A stretch of DNA of 64,000 nucleotides from Ruegeria sp. Ofav3-42 (GCF_022347725.1 NZ_JAKRGB010000002.1:124001-188000), one strand, 5' to 3'. Shown: positions 26,954-36,513, counted from the stretch's first letter. The notes: generated by a model not told the origin, from the sequence alone. Numbers and translations are program-made.

Positions 26954-27778
26954 ATGCGAATTGCAGGATGGGTTCTGGCCGCGGTTGTAGCGACCGCTGG
27001 CGTGGCAAACGCACAGGATCAGCAAACCCTGGCGGACATTCGTCAGGAATTGACGGTGTTGCACGTGGAAATTCAGCGCCTTAAGCGCGAGTTTTCGACC
27101 ACCGGTTCTCCGGCCCCCAATCTGTCCGGCAGTTCCGTTCTGGAACGCGTCGATGCCATTGAGGCAGAGTTGCAGCGTCTTACACGGCAGACGGAACAGT
27201 TGAATCAGCGTGTTCAGAACATCGTCACAGACGGGACTAACAGGATCGGTGATCTTGAATTCCGGCTGGTCGAACTGGAAGGGGGGGATCTTAGTACGAT
27301 TGGCGAAACCTCGACGCTGGGTGGAGAAACTGAAGTCACTGCTGCTGCACCTGCCACACCATCCGCACCGCCGGTATCTGATCAGGGCGAGCTTGCAGTT
27401 GGCGAGCGGGCGGATTTTGACGCCGCATCCCAAGCGCTTGCGGATGGCAACTTTCAGGCCGCCGCCGAACAGTTTGCATCGTTCGAAACTGCATACCCAG
27501 GCAGCCCCCTGGCACCCGAAGCCAACCTGAAACGCGGGCAGGCGCTTGTTGGTTTGGGAGAGACCCGCGAGGCTGCGCGGGCCTTTCTGGCGAGCTTCAC
27601 CGGCGATTCCGAAGGGGCGTTTGCCCCCGAGGCGCTGTTTGAGCTTGGCTCGGCACTGGGGCGTCTTGGGCAAACCGACCAGGCCTGCATTACCCTAAGC
27701 GAGGTGGGTGTCCGGTTCCCGAGCTCAACCTCGGCAACGAGTGCCACGCAGGAAATGGCCTCGCTGGGCTGTTCTTGA
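26954..27778 (+). CDS. ybgF: Tol-Pal system protein YbgF/CpoB
   Basis: The product is 274 aa. A signal peptide (cleavage near Ala20) precedes a trimerising coiled coil (~25-105: 'DIRQELTVLHVEIQRLKREF', 'VDAIEAELQRLTRQTEQLNQ') and C-terminal TPR repeats (~150-270). CpoB coordinates peptidoglycan synthesis with outer-membrane constriction in E. coli. The last codons overlap the TTG start of tilS. Confidence 0.93.
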   Translation: MRIAGWVLAAVVATAGVANAQDQQTLADIRQELTVLHVEIQRLKREFSTTGSPAPNLSGSSVLERVDAIEAELQRLTRQTEQLNQRVQNIVTDGTNRIGDLEFRLVELEGGDLSTIGETSTLGGETEVTAAAPATPSAPPVSDQGELAVGERADFDAASQALADGNFQAAAEQFASFETAYPGSPLAPEANLKRGQALVGLGETREAARAFLASFTGDSEGAFAPEALFELGSALGRLGQTDQACITLSEVGVRFPSSTSATSATQEMASLGCS

Positions 27779-29028
27779 CGGAACATGCAGACAAATTGCG
27801 CGCGGATATCCGCGCGCGGCTGCCTGAAAAGCTGCCAGCCCGATTGGGCGTAGCGGTGTCTGGTGGGGGCGACTCGGTTGCCTTGCTTTTGCTGCTGAAC
27901 GAGATCGCTCAAAGCGAAAATGCAGAGCTTTTTGTGGCAACGGTTGACCATGGATTGCGTCCCGAAGCAGCAGCGGAAGCTGTCAAAGTGGGTGAACTTG
28001 CGGCGCGTTTGGGCGTTCCACATCAAACGCTGGTCTGGGATGGCTGGACTGGTGATGGAAACCTTCAGGACCACGCTCGCCAGGCGCGCTATCGGTTATT
28101 GACCGAATGGGCACGGCGCAACGCCATCAGCGCGATTGCCCTTGGCCACACGGCGGACGATCAGGCCGAGACGTTTCTGATGCGCCTGGGTCGGGCTTCT
28201 GGTGTAACCGGGCTGGCGGGGATGCCTGCCGTGCGCGATCAGGACGGCGTGACCCTTCTGCGTCCGATGCTGAAGATCACCCGAAAGCAACTGCGCGACT
28301 ACCTGACGGCAAAGGGCGTGGAGTGGATCGAGGACCCTTCGAATCACGACCTTCGGTTCGACCGGATTAAAGCGCGACAGGCGTTGTCCGGCCTCGAAGG
28401 ATTGGGCATTACAGCCGGTTCTCTGACGCGGGTTACTGAAAACCTTGCACAAGCGCGTGAGGCATTGGTGCGTTATACGCAGGAATCCGCCCGCAAAGTT
28501 TCAATGGTTGACGCCGGTGATATCTGCTTGGATCGACGCGGGATTCAGGACTTGCCACAGGAAATTCAGCGCCGGATTCTGGTCGGCTGCGTCGCTTGGA
28601 TCGCGGGTGCTGGGTATCCACCGCGTCAAAGCTCGGTGGATCAGGCTCTGAATGCGATTGACGAGGGCAAGGGAACCTCAATCGGTGGCTGTCTGTTGGT
28701 CCCTCAGGGCAATAAGATGTGGATTTGCAGAGAGCTAAACGCGGTCCTCGGCGAATCCGCGAACCCCGGCGAGTTGTGGGACAAGCGCTGGATTTTGTCT
28801 GGGCCATCGGTTGCCGGGGCTGAAATTCGCCCATTGGGAGATAAAGGATTGCCAAAGGTTCCGGACTGGCGGGAATTAGGCAAACCTCGCGCGGCATTGC
28901 TGTCCTCACCAGCTGTTTGGATTGGAGACGATCTGCTTGCCGCACCCCTTGCGGGTTTTTCCAATGGCTGGATGGCTGAATTGGCCCAGGAAACGCCCGA
29001 GTTTCACTCTTCTCTTTTATCGCATTGA
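27775..29028 (+). CDS. tilS: tRNA(Ile)-lysidine synthase
   Basis: The product is 417 aa. It modifies the wobble cytidine of tRNA-Ile(CAU) to lysidine using ATP and lysine. The PP-loop SGGGDS (29-34) and 'DHGLRPEAAAE' follow the family pattern, as does 'LGHTADDQAETFLMRLGR'. The start is a TTG that overlaps the ybgF stop codon (TTGA), so expression is translationally coupled to the Tol-Pal cluster. It ends at a hairpin in front of ftsH. The tilS-ftsH neighbourhood is common in bacteria. Confidence 0.94.
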   Translation: MTEHADKLRADIRARLPEKLPARLGVAVSGGGDSVALLLLLNEIAQSENAELFVATVDHGLRPEAAAEAVKVGELAARLGVPHQTLVWDGWTGDGNLQDHARQARYRLLTEWARRNAISAIALGHTADDQAETFLMRLGRASGVTGLAGMPAVRDQDGVTLLRPMLKITRKQLRDYLTAKGVEWIEDPSNHDLRFDRIKARQALSGLEGLGITAGSLTRVTENLAQAREALVRYTQESARKVSMVDAGDICLDRRGIQDLPQEIQRRILVGCVAWIAGAGYPPRQSSVDQALNAIDEGKGTSIGGCLLVPQGNKMWICRELNAVLGESANPGELWDKRWILSGPSVAGAEIRPLGDKGLPKVPDWRELGKPRAALLSSPAVWIGDDLLAAPLAGFSNGWMAELAQETPEFHSSLLSH

Positions 29029-29063
29029 ACATGCTTGAATCATCTCTATTTTATAGAGCAACC

Positions 29064-29092
29064 CGGCAGACCCCCATCTGCCGAAATCTTTT
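29064..29092 (+). terminator. Terminator-like hairpin between tilS and ftsH
   Basis: CGGCAGA (29064-29070) pairs perfectly with TCTGCCG (29077-29083) over a CCCCCA loop, followed by AAATCTTTT. It is 35 nt past tilS and 21 nt before the ftsH TTG. If it terminates the tol-tilS transcript, ftsH must start within or after it, or the hairpin is part of an ftsH leader that modulates readthrough. Confidence 0.55.
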
Positions 29093-29104
29093 GGGAGATT
29101 TTCC

Positions 29105-31021
29105 TTGGGCAACGCTCGTAACATCGCCTTCTGGGTCGTTTTGTTTCTGCTGATCCTTGCACTGTTCAATCTGTTCAGTGGACCAGGCGGAACGCTTCAG
29201 AATAATGAAAGAACCTATTCCGATTTTGTCACTGCGGTTGAAAGCGGCGAAGTCAAGAACGTGACGCTGGACGGCGAACAGATTCGCTATACCACGCAAA
29301 GCGGTGCCAGCTATGTCACCATCAAACCCGGCGATGCCGAAGTCACCAAGCTGCTGATCGACGAGAACATCCCCGTTCGTGCGGAAAAACAGCAGCAGTC
29401 TGGATTCCAGTCGTTCCTGATTACGCTGTTGCCCTTCCTGCTCCTGATCGGTGTCTGGGTCTATTTCATGAACCGGATGCAGGGTGGTGGCAAAGGCGGT
29501 GCGATGGGCTTTGGCAAGTCTAAGGCCAAGATGCTGACCGAAAAGCACGGCCGCGTGACCTTTGACGACGTTGCAGGCATCGATGAAGCCAAGGAAGAGC
29601 TGGAGGAGATCGTGGAATTTCTGCGTAACCCGCAGAAATTCAGCCGTCTGGGCGGCAAGATCCCGAAGGGCGCGCTGCTGGTTGGCCCTCCGGGTACCGG
29701 TAAGACGCTGCTGGCGCGCGCAATTGCGGGTGAGGCGGGCGTGCCGTTTTTCACCATTTCGGGTTCCGATTTCGTTGAGATGTTCGTCGGCGTCGGTGCA
29801 TCACGTGTGCGCGACATGTTCGAACAGGCCAAGAAGAACGCGCCTTGTATCGTTTTCATCGACGAGATCGACGCCGTGGGTCGCCATCGTGGCGCAGGCT
29901 ATGGCGGTGGTAACGACGAACGCGAACAAACGCTCAACCAACTGTTGGTCGAGATGGACGGGTTCGAGGCCAATGAAGGTGTCATCATCTTGGCGGCTAC
30001 CAACCGTAAAGACGTTCTGGACCCCGCTCTGCTGCGTCCCGGCCGTTTTGACCGCAACGTGACCGTTGGTAACCCCGACATCAAAGGCCGTGAGAAAATT
30101 CTGGGCGTGCACGCGCGCAAGACACCTCTGGGCCCCGATGTCGATCTGCGCATCATCGCACGTGGTACTCCGGGCTTCTCGGGTGCCGATCTGGCGAACC
30201 TTGTGAACGAGGCTGCGCTGATGGCTGCACGAGTAGGCCGTCGCTTTGTCACCATGGAAGACTTTGAGAACGCCAAGGACAAGGTGATGATGGGTGCCGA
30301 GCGCCGCTCGATGGTGCTGACGCAGGACCAAAAGGAAAAGACCGCCTACCACGAGGCTGGTCACGCCGTTGTGGGTCTGGAGCTGCCCCTGTGCGATCCA
30401 GTCTACAAGGCGACGATCATTCCGCGCGGTGGTGCGCTGGGTATGGTTGTGTCGCTGCCGGAAATGGATCGCCTGAACTATCACCGTGATGAGTGTGAGC
30501 AGAAGCTGGCCATGACTATGGCTGGTAAGGCTGCCGAGGTCATCAAATATGGTGAAGACCACGTTTCGAACGGCCCGGCTGGTGACATCATGCAGGCCAG
30601 CCAGTTGGCGCGCGCCATGGTGATGCGCTGGGGTATGTCGGACAAGGTCGGCAATATCGACTATGCCGAGGCCCACGAAGGCTATCAGGGCAACACCGCC
30701 GGTTTCTCGGTTTCAGCTCATACCAAAGAGCTGATCGAAGAAGAGGTGAAACGCCTGATCCAGCAGGGTTACGAGCGTGCGCACAAGATCCTGACTGAAA
30801 AGAACGAGGAATGGGAGCGTTTGGCGCAAGGTCTGCTGGAATACGAAACCCTGACTGGCGACGAGATCAAGCGTGTCATGAATGGCGACTCGCCGAACGA
30901 AGGCGACGATGAAGGCGACAGCCCTGACGAGGGTAACGCACCCAGCGTCACCGCCATTCCCAAGACCAAGGTTAAGAAAACCCCTCCTGACGGCGGGATG
31001 GAGCCGGAACCTTCGGCATAA
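29105..31021 (+). CDS. ftsH: ATP-dependent zinc metalloprotease FtsH
   Basis: The product is 638 aa. The start is TTG at 29105, preceded by GGGAG; the next in-frame ATG would remove the first membrane helix, so TTG is secure. Two membrane helices (~7-25 and ~105-122) frame a periplasmic segment. The AAA+ domain has GPPGTGKT at 194-201 and '[13 protein letters not shown]'. The zinc site is HEAGH at 416-420. It degrades misassembled membrane proteins and specific soluble targets. The C-terminal tail is acidic and variable ([11 protein letters not shown]). It is closed by a strong terminator. Confidence 0.98.
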   Translation: MGNARNIAFWVVLFLLILALFNLFSGPGGTLQNNERTYSDFVTAVESGEVKNVTLDGEQIRYTTQSGASYVTIKPGDAEVTKLLIDENIPVRAEKQQQSGFQSFLITLLPFLLLIGVWVYFMNRMQGGGKGGAMGFGKSKAKMLTEKHGRVTFDDVAGIDEAKEELEEIVEFLRNPQKFSRLGGKIPKGALLVGPPGTGKTLLARAIAGEAGVPFFTISGSDFVEMFVGVGASRVRDMFEQAKKNAPCIVFIDEIDAVGRHRGAGYGGGNDEREQTLNQLLVEMDGFEANEGVIILAATNRKDVLDPALLRPGRFDRNVTVGNPDIKGREKILGVHARKTPLGPDVDLRIIARGTPGFSGADLANLVNEAALMAARVGRRFVTMEDFENAKDKVMMGAERRSMVLTQDQKEKTAYHEAGHAVVGLELPLCDPVYKATIIPRGGALGMVVSLPEMDRLNYHRDECEQKLAMTMAGKAAEVIKYGEDHVSNGPAGDIMQASQLARAMVMRWGMSDKVGNIDYAEAHEGYQGNTAGFSVSAHTKELIEEEVKRLIQQGYERAHKILTEKNEEWERLAQGLLEYETLTGDEIKRVMNGDSPNEGDDEGDSPDEGNAPSVTAIPKTKVKKTPPDGGMEPEPSA

Positions 31022-31028
31022 GGCAATC

Positions 31029-31057
31029 AGACCCGGGCATTGTCCCGGGTCTTTTTT
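31029..31057 (+). terminator. Intrinsic terminator after ftsH
   Basis: AGACCCGGG (31029-31037) pairs with CCCGGGTCT (31044-31052) over a CATTGT loop, running into TTTTTT. It lies 7 nt after the ftsH stop codon. Confidence 0.92.
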
Positions 31058-31124
31058 GGCCTTTTCATTTCGCACCGGCTGGCCTCTATTGCTTTTTAAC
31101 GACCAGTTTTCAAAGGGGCTTTTA

Positions 31125-31700
31125 ATGCCGGTATTGCGCGAGACAGAATTCACGGGTGAAGTCGTTTGGCTGGGCCATGTACCTGCGGGCGACTCGATCC
31201 GCGCCAAGGCTGTCGAATCTTTGGATCTGGACTTCGCAGGTGAGAAAGGTGCGCGGCACGAGGGCGTCAATCGAGCCTCCTGTGTCAGGGTCAAGAACCT
31301 ATATCCACAGGGCACCGAAATCCGTAATGTCCGTCAATTGTCGGTCCTGTCCGCGGAAGAGATGGACGGCATGGCCAAAGAAATGGGATTGGACCGTCTC
31401 GATCCCGCGTTTCTGGGCGTTAGCATCCTGTTGCGGGGTATACCCGATTTCACGCATATCCCTCCGGCTTCGCGTCTGCAGGTCCGCGATGGCGTGACGA
31501 TTACCGTGGATATGGAAAACAGACCTTGCGTCCTTCCCGGGCGTGAGATCGAGGCGGATCAGCCGGGTTACGGCGCATCCTTCAAGCCTGCGGCAAAGGG
31601 GCGTAGGGGGGTGACGGCGTGGGTGGAACGCCCGGGACAGTTGCGGCTGGGGGATCGGATGACGTTATTCGTACCGGATCAAAGGGCCTGGGCGCCATAA
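31125..31700 (+). CDS. MOSC domain protein
   Basis: The product is 191 aa. The ATG at 31125 has AAAGGGG upstream. It begins MPVLRETEFTGEVVWLGHVP, with 'VRQLSVLSAEEMDGMAKEMG' and 'NRPCVLPGREIE' where the conserved MOSC cysteine would sit. MOSC domains occur in molybdenum-cofactor sulfurases and related sulfur-carrier enzymes. Stand-alone MOSC proteins such as YiiM reduce N-hydroxylated bases; the substrate here is not clear. It stands alone between the ftsH terminator and fhs. Confidence 0.85.
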   Translation: MPVLRETEFTGEVVWLGHVPAGDSIRAKAVESLDLDFAGEKGARHEGVNRASCVRVKNLYPQGTEIRNVRQLSVLSAEEMDGMAKEMGLDRLDPAFLGVSILLRGIPDFTHIPPASRLQVRDGVTITVDMENRPCVLPGREIEADQPGYGASFKPAAKGRRGVTAWVERPGQLRLGDRMTLFVPDQRAWAP

Positions 31701-31865
31701 AGGCAAACCGTTTCCGATTTGAAACCGGCGAATTGACGCTACGCCGTTTCACGGCATGATTATGTCGGAATCTATATCCATCGGGATTGTACACAACGGT
31801 ATGGATTGGCCAGCACCGGCCTATCTGCGCCGGTTTGCACGGTATTCAATCAGGGATATTGCCCA

Positions 31866-33542
31866 ATGAGCTACAAATCCGACATCGAAATCGCTCGTGA
31901 AGCGAACAAGAAGCCGATTCAGGAAATCGGCGCAAAGATCGGCATCTCCAGCGACGATCTGCTGCCTTACGGCCACGACAAGGCGAAGGTCAGCCAAGAC
32001 TTCATCAACTCGGTTCAGGACCGCGAAGACGGTAAACTGATCCTGGTCACCGCGATCAACCCGACCCCTGCGGGTGAAGGTAAAACCACCACCACCGTTG
32101 GTCTGGGCGATGGCCTGAACCGCATCGGCAAGAACGCGATGATCTGTATCCGCGAAGCTTCGCTTGGCCCGAACTTCGGCATGAAGGGCGGCGCTGCAGG
32201 TGGTGGTTACGCGCAGGTTGTTCCGATGGAAGAAATGAACCTGCACTTCACCGGTGACTTCCACGCGATCACTTCGGCCCACTCGCTGCTGTCGGCGATG
32301 ATCGACAACCACATCTACTGGGGCAACGAGCAGGAAATCGACACCCGCCGCGTCGCATGGCGTCGTGTGGTCGACATGAACGACCGTGCCCTGCGTCAGA
32401 TCACTGCCTCTCTGGGTGGTGTGTCGAACGGCTTCCCGCGTGAAGCAGGCTTTGACATCACCGTGGCGTCCGAAGTCATGGCGATCCTGTGCCTGGCAAA
32501 CGACCTTAAGGATCTGGAAAAGCGTCTGGGCGATATCATCGTTGCTTACCGCCGCGACAAGACTCCGGTTTACTGCCGCGACATCAAGGCCGAAGGCGCA
32601 ATGACTGTTTTGCTGAAGGACGCAATGCAGCCGAACCTGGTGCAGACGCTGGAAAACAACCCGGCCTTTGTCCACGGTGGCCCGTTCGCGAACATCGCAC
32701 ACGGCTGTAACTCGGTCATTGCGACCAAGACCGCTCTGAAAGTTGCCGACTATGTCGTGACCGAAGCAGGCTTTGGTGCCGACCTGGGTGCCGAGAAGTT
32801 CATGAACATCAAGTGCCGTAAGGCGGGGATTGCTCCGTCGGCAGTAGTTCTGGTTGCGACCGTTCGCGCGATGAAGATGAACGGTGGCGTTGCCAAGGCC
32901 GATCTGGGCGCGGAAAATGTTGATGCAGTTCAGTCGGGCTGTGCCAACCTGGGCCGCCACATCGAGAACGTTAAGTCGTTTGGCGTTCCGGTCGTCGTCG
33001 CAATCAACCACTTCGTAACCGATACCGATGACGAAGTTCAGGCGGTCAAAGACTACTGTGCCGAGCACGGCGTCGAAGCGATCCTGTCGCGTCACTGGGA
33101 ATTGGGTTCGGATGGCTCTGCGCCTCTGGCCGAAAAAGTTGTCGAAATCGTCGAAAACGGTGCCGCGAACTTCTCGCCGATCTACCCCGACGACATGCCG
33201 CTGTTCGAGAAGATCGAAACCATCGCCAAGCGTATCTACCGCGCGGACGAGGTTTTGGCCGACAACAAAATCCGCAACCAGCTGCGCGAGTGGGAAGAAG
33301 CCGGTTACGGCAACCTGCCGGTTTGCATGGCGAAAACTCAGTACTCGTTCTCGACCGACCCGACCCTGCGCGGCGCGCCCACCGGCCACTCGGTTCCGGT
33401 ACGCGAAGTTCGCCTGTCCGCAGGTGCCGGCTTCATCGTGGTTGTCTGCGGTGAGATCATGACTATGCCCGGCTTGCCGCGCAAACCAGCTGCGGAAACC
33501 ATCTGCCTCAATGACGCAGGTGAGATCGAGGGCTTGTTCTAA
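31866..33542 (+). CDS. fhs: Formate--tetrahydrofolate ligase
   Basis: The product is 558 aa from the ATG at 31866 ([20 protein letters not shown]). It interconverts formate, THF and ATP with 10-formyl-THF. The nucleotide/formyl-phosphate loop PTPAGEGKT is at 66-74, followed by [10 protein letters not shown]. Codon choice is strongly biased, as in highly expressed genes; it also makes long antisense frames. With folD two genes away it forms a C1 pathway used by roseobacters to oxidise methyl groups from DMSP, betaine or methylamines, or to supply formyl groups. A 165-nt leader precedes it; I recognise no riboswitch there. Confidence 0.97.
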   Translation: MSYKSDIEIAREANKKPIQEIGAKIGISSDDLLPYGHDKAKVSQDFINSVQDREDGKLILVTAINPTPAGEGKTTTTVGLGDGLNRIGKNAMICIREASLGPNFGMKGGAAGGGYAQVVPMEEMNLHFTGDFHAITSAHSLLSAMIDNHIYWGNEQEIDTRRVAWRRVVDMNDRALRQITASLGGVSNGFPREAGFDITVASEVMAILCLANDLKDLEKRLGDIIVAYRRDKTPVYCRDIKAEGAMTVLLKDAMQPNLVQTLENNPAFVHGGPFANIAHGCNSVIATKTALKVADYVVTEAGFGADLGAEKFMNIKCRKAGIAPSAVVLVATVRAMKMNGGVAKADLGAENVDAVQSGCANLGRHIENVKSFGVPVVVAINHFVTDTDDEVQAVKDYCAEHGVEAILSRHWELGSDGSAPLAEKVVEIVENGAANFSPIYPDDMPLFEKIETIAKRIYRADEVLADNKIRNQLREWEEAGYGNLPVCMAKTQYSFSTDPTLRGAPTGHSVPVREVRLSAGAGFIVVVCGEIMTMPGLPRKPAAETICLNDAGEIEGLF

Positions 33543-33600
33543 GCCGCCGAATAGGACATCTCGTGGTCCGGGGAATCCCCCGGGCCATGAGGAGACGAAC

Positions 33601-33906
33601 ATGCCCACTCTGACACCGCCGCAAGACTGCCAATCGATGCAGGAATTGCGGCCTCAGATCGACAAGCTGGACCGCCAACTGATCGAATTGTTGGTGACGC
33701 GCGCAAGTTACATTGACCGCGCGTCCGAGCTGAAGCCGGGCGAGGGCTTGCCTGCCCGTATCCCGGATCGTGTCGAAGAAGTGGTGCAGCGCGTGCGCGC
33801 AAGTTCTGCCGAGCTGGGAATGGACCCGGACCTTGCTGAACAGTTGTGGCGCATATTGATTGACTGGTCGATCGCCCGCGAAGAGCGTGTACTCGGCCCT
33901 GACTGA
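33601..33906 (+). CDS. AroQ-fold chorismate mutase, closest in pattern to PchB
   Basis: The product is 101 aa, an all-helical AroQ domain. The family Arg/Lys residues are Arg17, Arg34 and Lys45. The order 'PQDC...LRPQIDKLDRQLIELL...SELKPGEG...PDRV...LIDWSIA' resembles the isochorismate-pyruvate lyase PchB more than E. coli PheA mutase. The C-terminal Gln (Gln90 in PchB, Gln88 in EcCM) is Glu94 here, and the Glu52 equivalent is Val. Chorismate mutase activity is likely, lyase activity possible. No pch or salicylate genes are nearby. It sits inside the fhs-folD block, preceded and followed by hairpins; the ATG has GAGGAGACG upstream. Confidence 0.8.
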   Translation: MPTLTPPQDCQSMQELRPQIDKLDRQLIELLVTRASYIDRASELKPGEGLPARIPDRVEEVVQRVRASSAELGMDPDLAEQLWRILIDWSIAREERVLGPD

Positions 33907-33911
33907 ATGAC

Positions 33912-33940
33912 CGGGCGCCCCATGCGCCCGATCCGTTTTT
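33912..33940 (+). terminator. Terminator-like hairpin between the chorismate mutase gene and folD
   Basis: CGGGCGC (33912-33918) pairs with GCGCCCG (33924-33930) over a CCCAT loop, then ATCCGTTTTT. It lies 5 nt after the mutase stop codon. It probably terminates part of the fhs transcript or tunes folD expression. Confidence 0.65.
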
Positions 33941-33957
33941 GAAGAAGGGATCAAAGG

Positions 33958-34848
33958 ATGGTAGCGCAGGTTATCGATGGGAAGGCCTTTGCCGCCAAGG
34001 TGCGCGGGCAGGTTGCCGATCAGGTTGCTAAGCTGAAAGAAGAAAACGGCATCACCCCCGGTCTGGCGGTGGTTCTGGTGGGCGAGGATCCGGCTAGCCA
34101 GGTCTATGTCCGCTCCAAGGGCAAGATGACCGTCGAGGTTGGTATGAACTCGTACGAGCACAAGCTGGACGTCGACACGTCCGAAGAGGACCTGCTGGCG
34201 CTGATCGACAAGCTGAACAACGATCCGGCGGTGCATGGCATTCTGGTGCAGTTGCCGCTTCCCAAGCACCTGAACGAAGATCTGGTGATCAACTCGATTG
34301 ATCCGGCTAAAGATGTTGATGGTTTCCACATCTCGAATGTGGGTTTGTTGGGCACTGGTCAGAAATCGATGGTGCCTTGCACTCCGCTGGGTTGCCTGAT
34401 GATGCTGCGTGATCACCATGGCTCGCTGTCGGGTAAGGATGCGGTTGTAATTGGCCGCTCGAACATCGTGGGCAAGCCGATGGCGCAGCTGTTGCTGGGT
34501 GACAGCTGCACCGTGACCATCGCGCACAGCCGCACCAAAGACCTGCCTGACGTCGTGCGGCGCGCGGACATCGTGGTCGCCGCCGTAGGACGCCCGGAAA
34601 TGGTACCCGGCGACTGGATCAAGGAAGGTGCGACCGTCATCGATGTGGGCATCAACCGGATTGAACGCGACGGCAAAAACAAGCTGGTTGGCGACGTGGA
34701 TTATGCCAGCGCGGCCGAGCGTGCGGGTGCTATTACACCTGTACCTGGTGGTGTGGGTCCGATGACCATTGCCTGCCTCTTGGCCAATACGCTGACGGCG
34801 TGCTGCCGCGCCAACGGATTGCCCGAACCCGAAGGGCTGACGGCCTAA
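33958..34848 (+). CDS. folD: Bifunctional methylene-THF dehydrogenase/methenyl-THF cyclohydrolase
   Basis: The product is 296 aa. FolD interconverts 5,10-methylene-, methenyl- and 10-formyl-THF with NADP. The catalytic Lys54 is in 'YVRSKGK'. Substrate-binding '[20 protein letters not shown]' begins near 100, and the NADP loop '[18 protein letters not shown]' lies around 161-178. '[16 protein letters not shown]' near 261-276 is the second family signature. The ATG at 33958 follows GAAGAAGGGATCAAAGG. It completes the fhs-mutase-folD block and ends at a perfect stem without a U-tract. Confidence 0.97.
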   Translation: MVAQVIDGKAFAAKVRGQVADQVAKLKEENGITPGLAVVLVGEDPASQVYVRSKGKMTVEVGMNSYEHKLDVDTSEEDLLALIDKLNNDPAVHGILVQLPLPKHLNEDLVINSIDPAKDVDGFHISNVGLLGTGQKSMVPCTPLGCLMMLRDHHGSLSGKDAVVIGRSNIVGKPMAQLLLGDSCTVTIAHSRTKDLPDVVRRADIVVAAVGRPEMVPGDWIKEGATVIDVGINRIERDGKNKLVGDVDYASAAERAGAITPVPGGVGPMTIACLLANTLTACCRANGLPEPEGLTA

Positions 34849-34855
34849 ATAACAA

Positions 34856-34885
34856 GGTTGGGGCACGTTTTGAGCTGCCCCAACC
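34856..34885 (+). terminator. Hairpin after folD
   Basis: GGTTGGGGCA (34856-34865) pairs perfectly with TGCCCCAACC (34876-34885) around a 10-nt loop, 8 nt after the folD stop codon. No U-tract follows, so it may be a Rho-assisted end or a stability element. The remaining 184 nt to the next gene is AT-richer and shows nothing I can name. Confidence 0.55.
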
Positions 34886-35069
34886 AACCCGCGCTTTGTG
34901 CCATGCCAAGGTCCGCGGCAAAGACGCAAGCGCAGTAATTTTCCCCATCAATTATGTTTGAATGTTTGCATTGAGCGTGATAGCGCTGATTTTTCAGCCG
35001 GTTATAGATTGTTTTGAGTAGCTCTCCGGGACATTTGGCTGGGTCCTCGGATGTGGCTTTTAATTTGGT

Positions 35070-35807
35070 ATGACGTCAAAACTAAGTCTCGACAGCAAGG
35101 TGTTCAGCCCACAGCGCGTGGTGGCCGGATTTGTTTTCCTGCCAATGCTGGCCTATACATTTCCGCCTTTCATGGTTTCGGAACTGCCATTCGTTCTGCG
35201 CCTTCTGTTTTGGATCGGAGTGATGGCGATCGCCCTCACGTCCACCTGGATGTCCAGAAAGCTATTTCACGAGACTCAAGCCGGTCTGAAGGTTCCAGCG
35301 CGCGATCTTATGTTTGCTCTGCTTGTACTGGTTCTGTTTATCCCGTCGCTTTGGGCGCTGGCCTGGCTTCTGTTTTCTTTTGGCGGGTATACCGCACCCG
35401 GAATTCCACGCGTAGTGGGCTACAGCACCCTTTTTACTGCCGGGTTGATTCTGATGCGTCAGGTCGAGCCAAAAAGTGAACCAACGCCTCCCCTGGCGCC
35501 GCGTCTGACACGGCGATTGCCGGCTTCGTTTCAGGGGCAGGTGTACCGCCTGACGTCGCGAAACCACTATGTTGATGTCGTCACCTCGGAAGGCACGTTT
35601 ACGATCCGATCAAGATTCACCGACGCTATCGCCGAAATGGAACCCTTGTCCGGGCACTGTGCACACCGGTCCCATTGGGTCGCCGACGAAGCCATCATAG
35701 GTACCAAGAAGGCAGATGAAAGAACCTATCTGAAGTTGGTGAATGGAGACCTGGTGCCGGTCAGCCGAAAATACAAACCAATGCTCGAAGAAGACGGTCT
35801 AATCTGA
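35070..35807 (+). CDS. Membrane-anchored LytTR-type DNA-binding protein
   Basis: The product is 245 aa. The first ~130 residues contain four membrane helices (about 18-36, 40-60, 82-105 and 112-128). Residues ~145-245 form a LytTR domain ('FQGQVYRLTSRNHYVDVVTS', 'FTDAIAEMEPLSGHCAHRSHWV', 'LVNGDLVPVSRKYKP'). There is no receiver domain. Such proteins are membrane-bound one-component regulators, but no partner gene or target operator is visible. No good Shine-Dalgarno precedes the ATG. Its stop codon is 2 nt from the stop of the convergent pdeM. Confidence 0.85.
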   Translation: MTSKLSLDSKVFSPQRVVAGFVFLPMLAYTFPPFMVSELPFVLRLLFWIGVMAIALTSTWMSRKLFHETQAGLKVPARDLMFALLVLVLFIPSLWALAWLLFSFGGYTAPGIPRVVGYSTLFTAGLILMRQVEPKSEPTPPLAPRLTRRLPASFQGQVYRLTSRNHYVDVVTSEGTFTIRSRFTDAIAEMEPLSGHCAHRSHWVADEAIIGTKKADERTYLKLVNGDLVPVSRKYKPMLEEDGLI

Positions 35808-35809
35808 AT

Positions 35810-36472
35810 TTATCGCGGCATCGGAATGAGTTGGGGTTGCTGACCGGTCAGGATGGCCATTGCCCTGTCGCTCATCAACTCGTTCAGGACCTTCTCGGAA
35901 CTCAGCAAACCACCCGTATACGTACCATAAGCAGGGAGGATGAGCCGTGCATGGTCCAGTAAGAACGCGGGACGCGTGATGCTACGTCCGCGCGCCTTCA
36001 GCCGGATTTTGGGGTGGAAATGGCCTGAAACCTCGCCCCGTCCACCGGGTTGCGCAATATGTCTGAAAACCAATGGGCCAGCCAAACAATCTGACCGATG
36101 CGTACCGCCCAGATCAATTGGGCCCGGGTCGTGGTTCCCTTCGATCCAAATCCATTGGCGTCCCGCCTGCAGGGCCGTAAGCCTGAGTTTCTCAGCTGTT
36201 CCAAGGGCGGCGAGCGCGTCCAGATCATCAAAGCTGTCGCCAAGGCAGATGACCGTCTGGGCTTCGGTTTTTTCAATATCAGCAGCCAGTCTGGTCAGAG
36301 TGTCGAGACTGTCATAGGGGGGCAGGGACGGGCCGCCTCGTCGCGCCATACGTTCGGATTTGCCCAAGTGTAGGTCACTTACGCATAGCAGGTTTTGGTC
36401 GGGCCACCACAAAGCACCTGACCCCAACGCACGCAGGTTTTGCTGGACAAAGGAAAACGCCAAATCGTTCAT
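35810..36472 (-). CDS. pdeM: Ligase-associated DNA damage response metallophosphoesterase PdeM
   Basis: The product is 220 aa. It is a calcineurin-like phosphoesterase with all metal motifs: DLH (33-35), GDSFDD (78-83), GNHD (113-116) and GHFHP (150-154). In bacteria this family is encoded with an Lhr-like helicase, an MBL-fold exonuclease and an ATP-dependent ligase, and is annotated as DNA damage response. Here only the helicase gene (41 nt upstream, same strand) accompanies it. The biochemical substrate is not known from sequence. Confidence 0.9.
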   Translation of the reverse strand: MNDLAFSFVQQNLRALGSGALWWPDQNLLCVSDLHLGKSERMARRGGPSLPPYDSLDTLTRLAADIEKTEAQTVICLGDSFDDLDALAALGTAEKLRLTALQAGRQWIWIEGNHDPGPIDLGGTHRSDCLAGPLVFRHIAQPGGRGEVSGHFHPKIRLKARGRSITRPAFLLDHARLILPAYGTYTGGLLSSEKVLNELMSDRAMAILTGQQPQLIPMPR

Positions 36473-36513
36473 GTTACGTTCTTTACCTTCTTACGTAACC
36501 GGTGCAAGCGGTA

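Noticed and set aside
31701..31865. Leader of fhs as a riboswitch
   Set aside because: It contains a short GCCGG/CCGGC-type stem near 31815-31835 but no layout that matches a riboswitch class I know.
31821..33608. A 595-codon open frame antisense to fhs, and a 473-codon one antisense to the mutase and folD (33508-34929)
   Set aside because: Both lie opposite strongly supported genes with high codon bias, have low-complexity His/Arg/Gln-rich translations and no family features.
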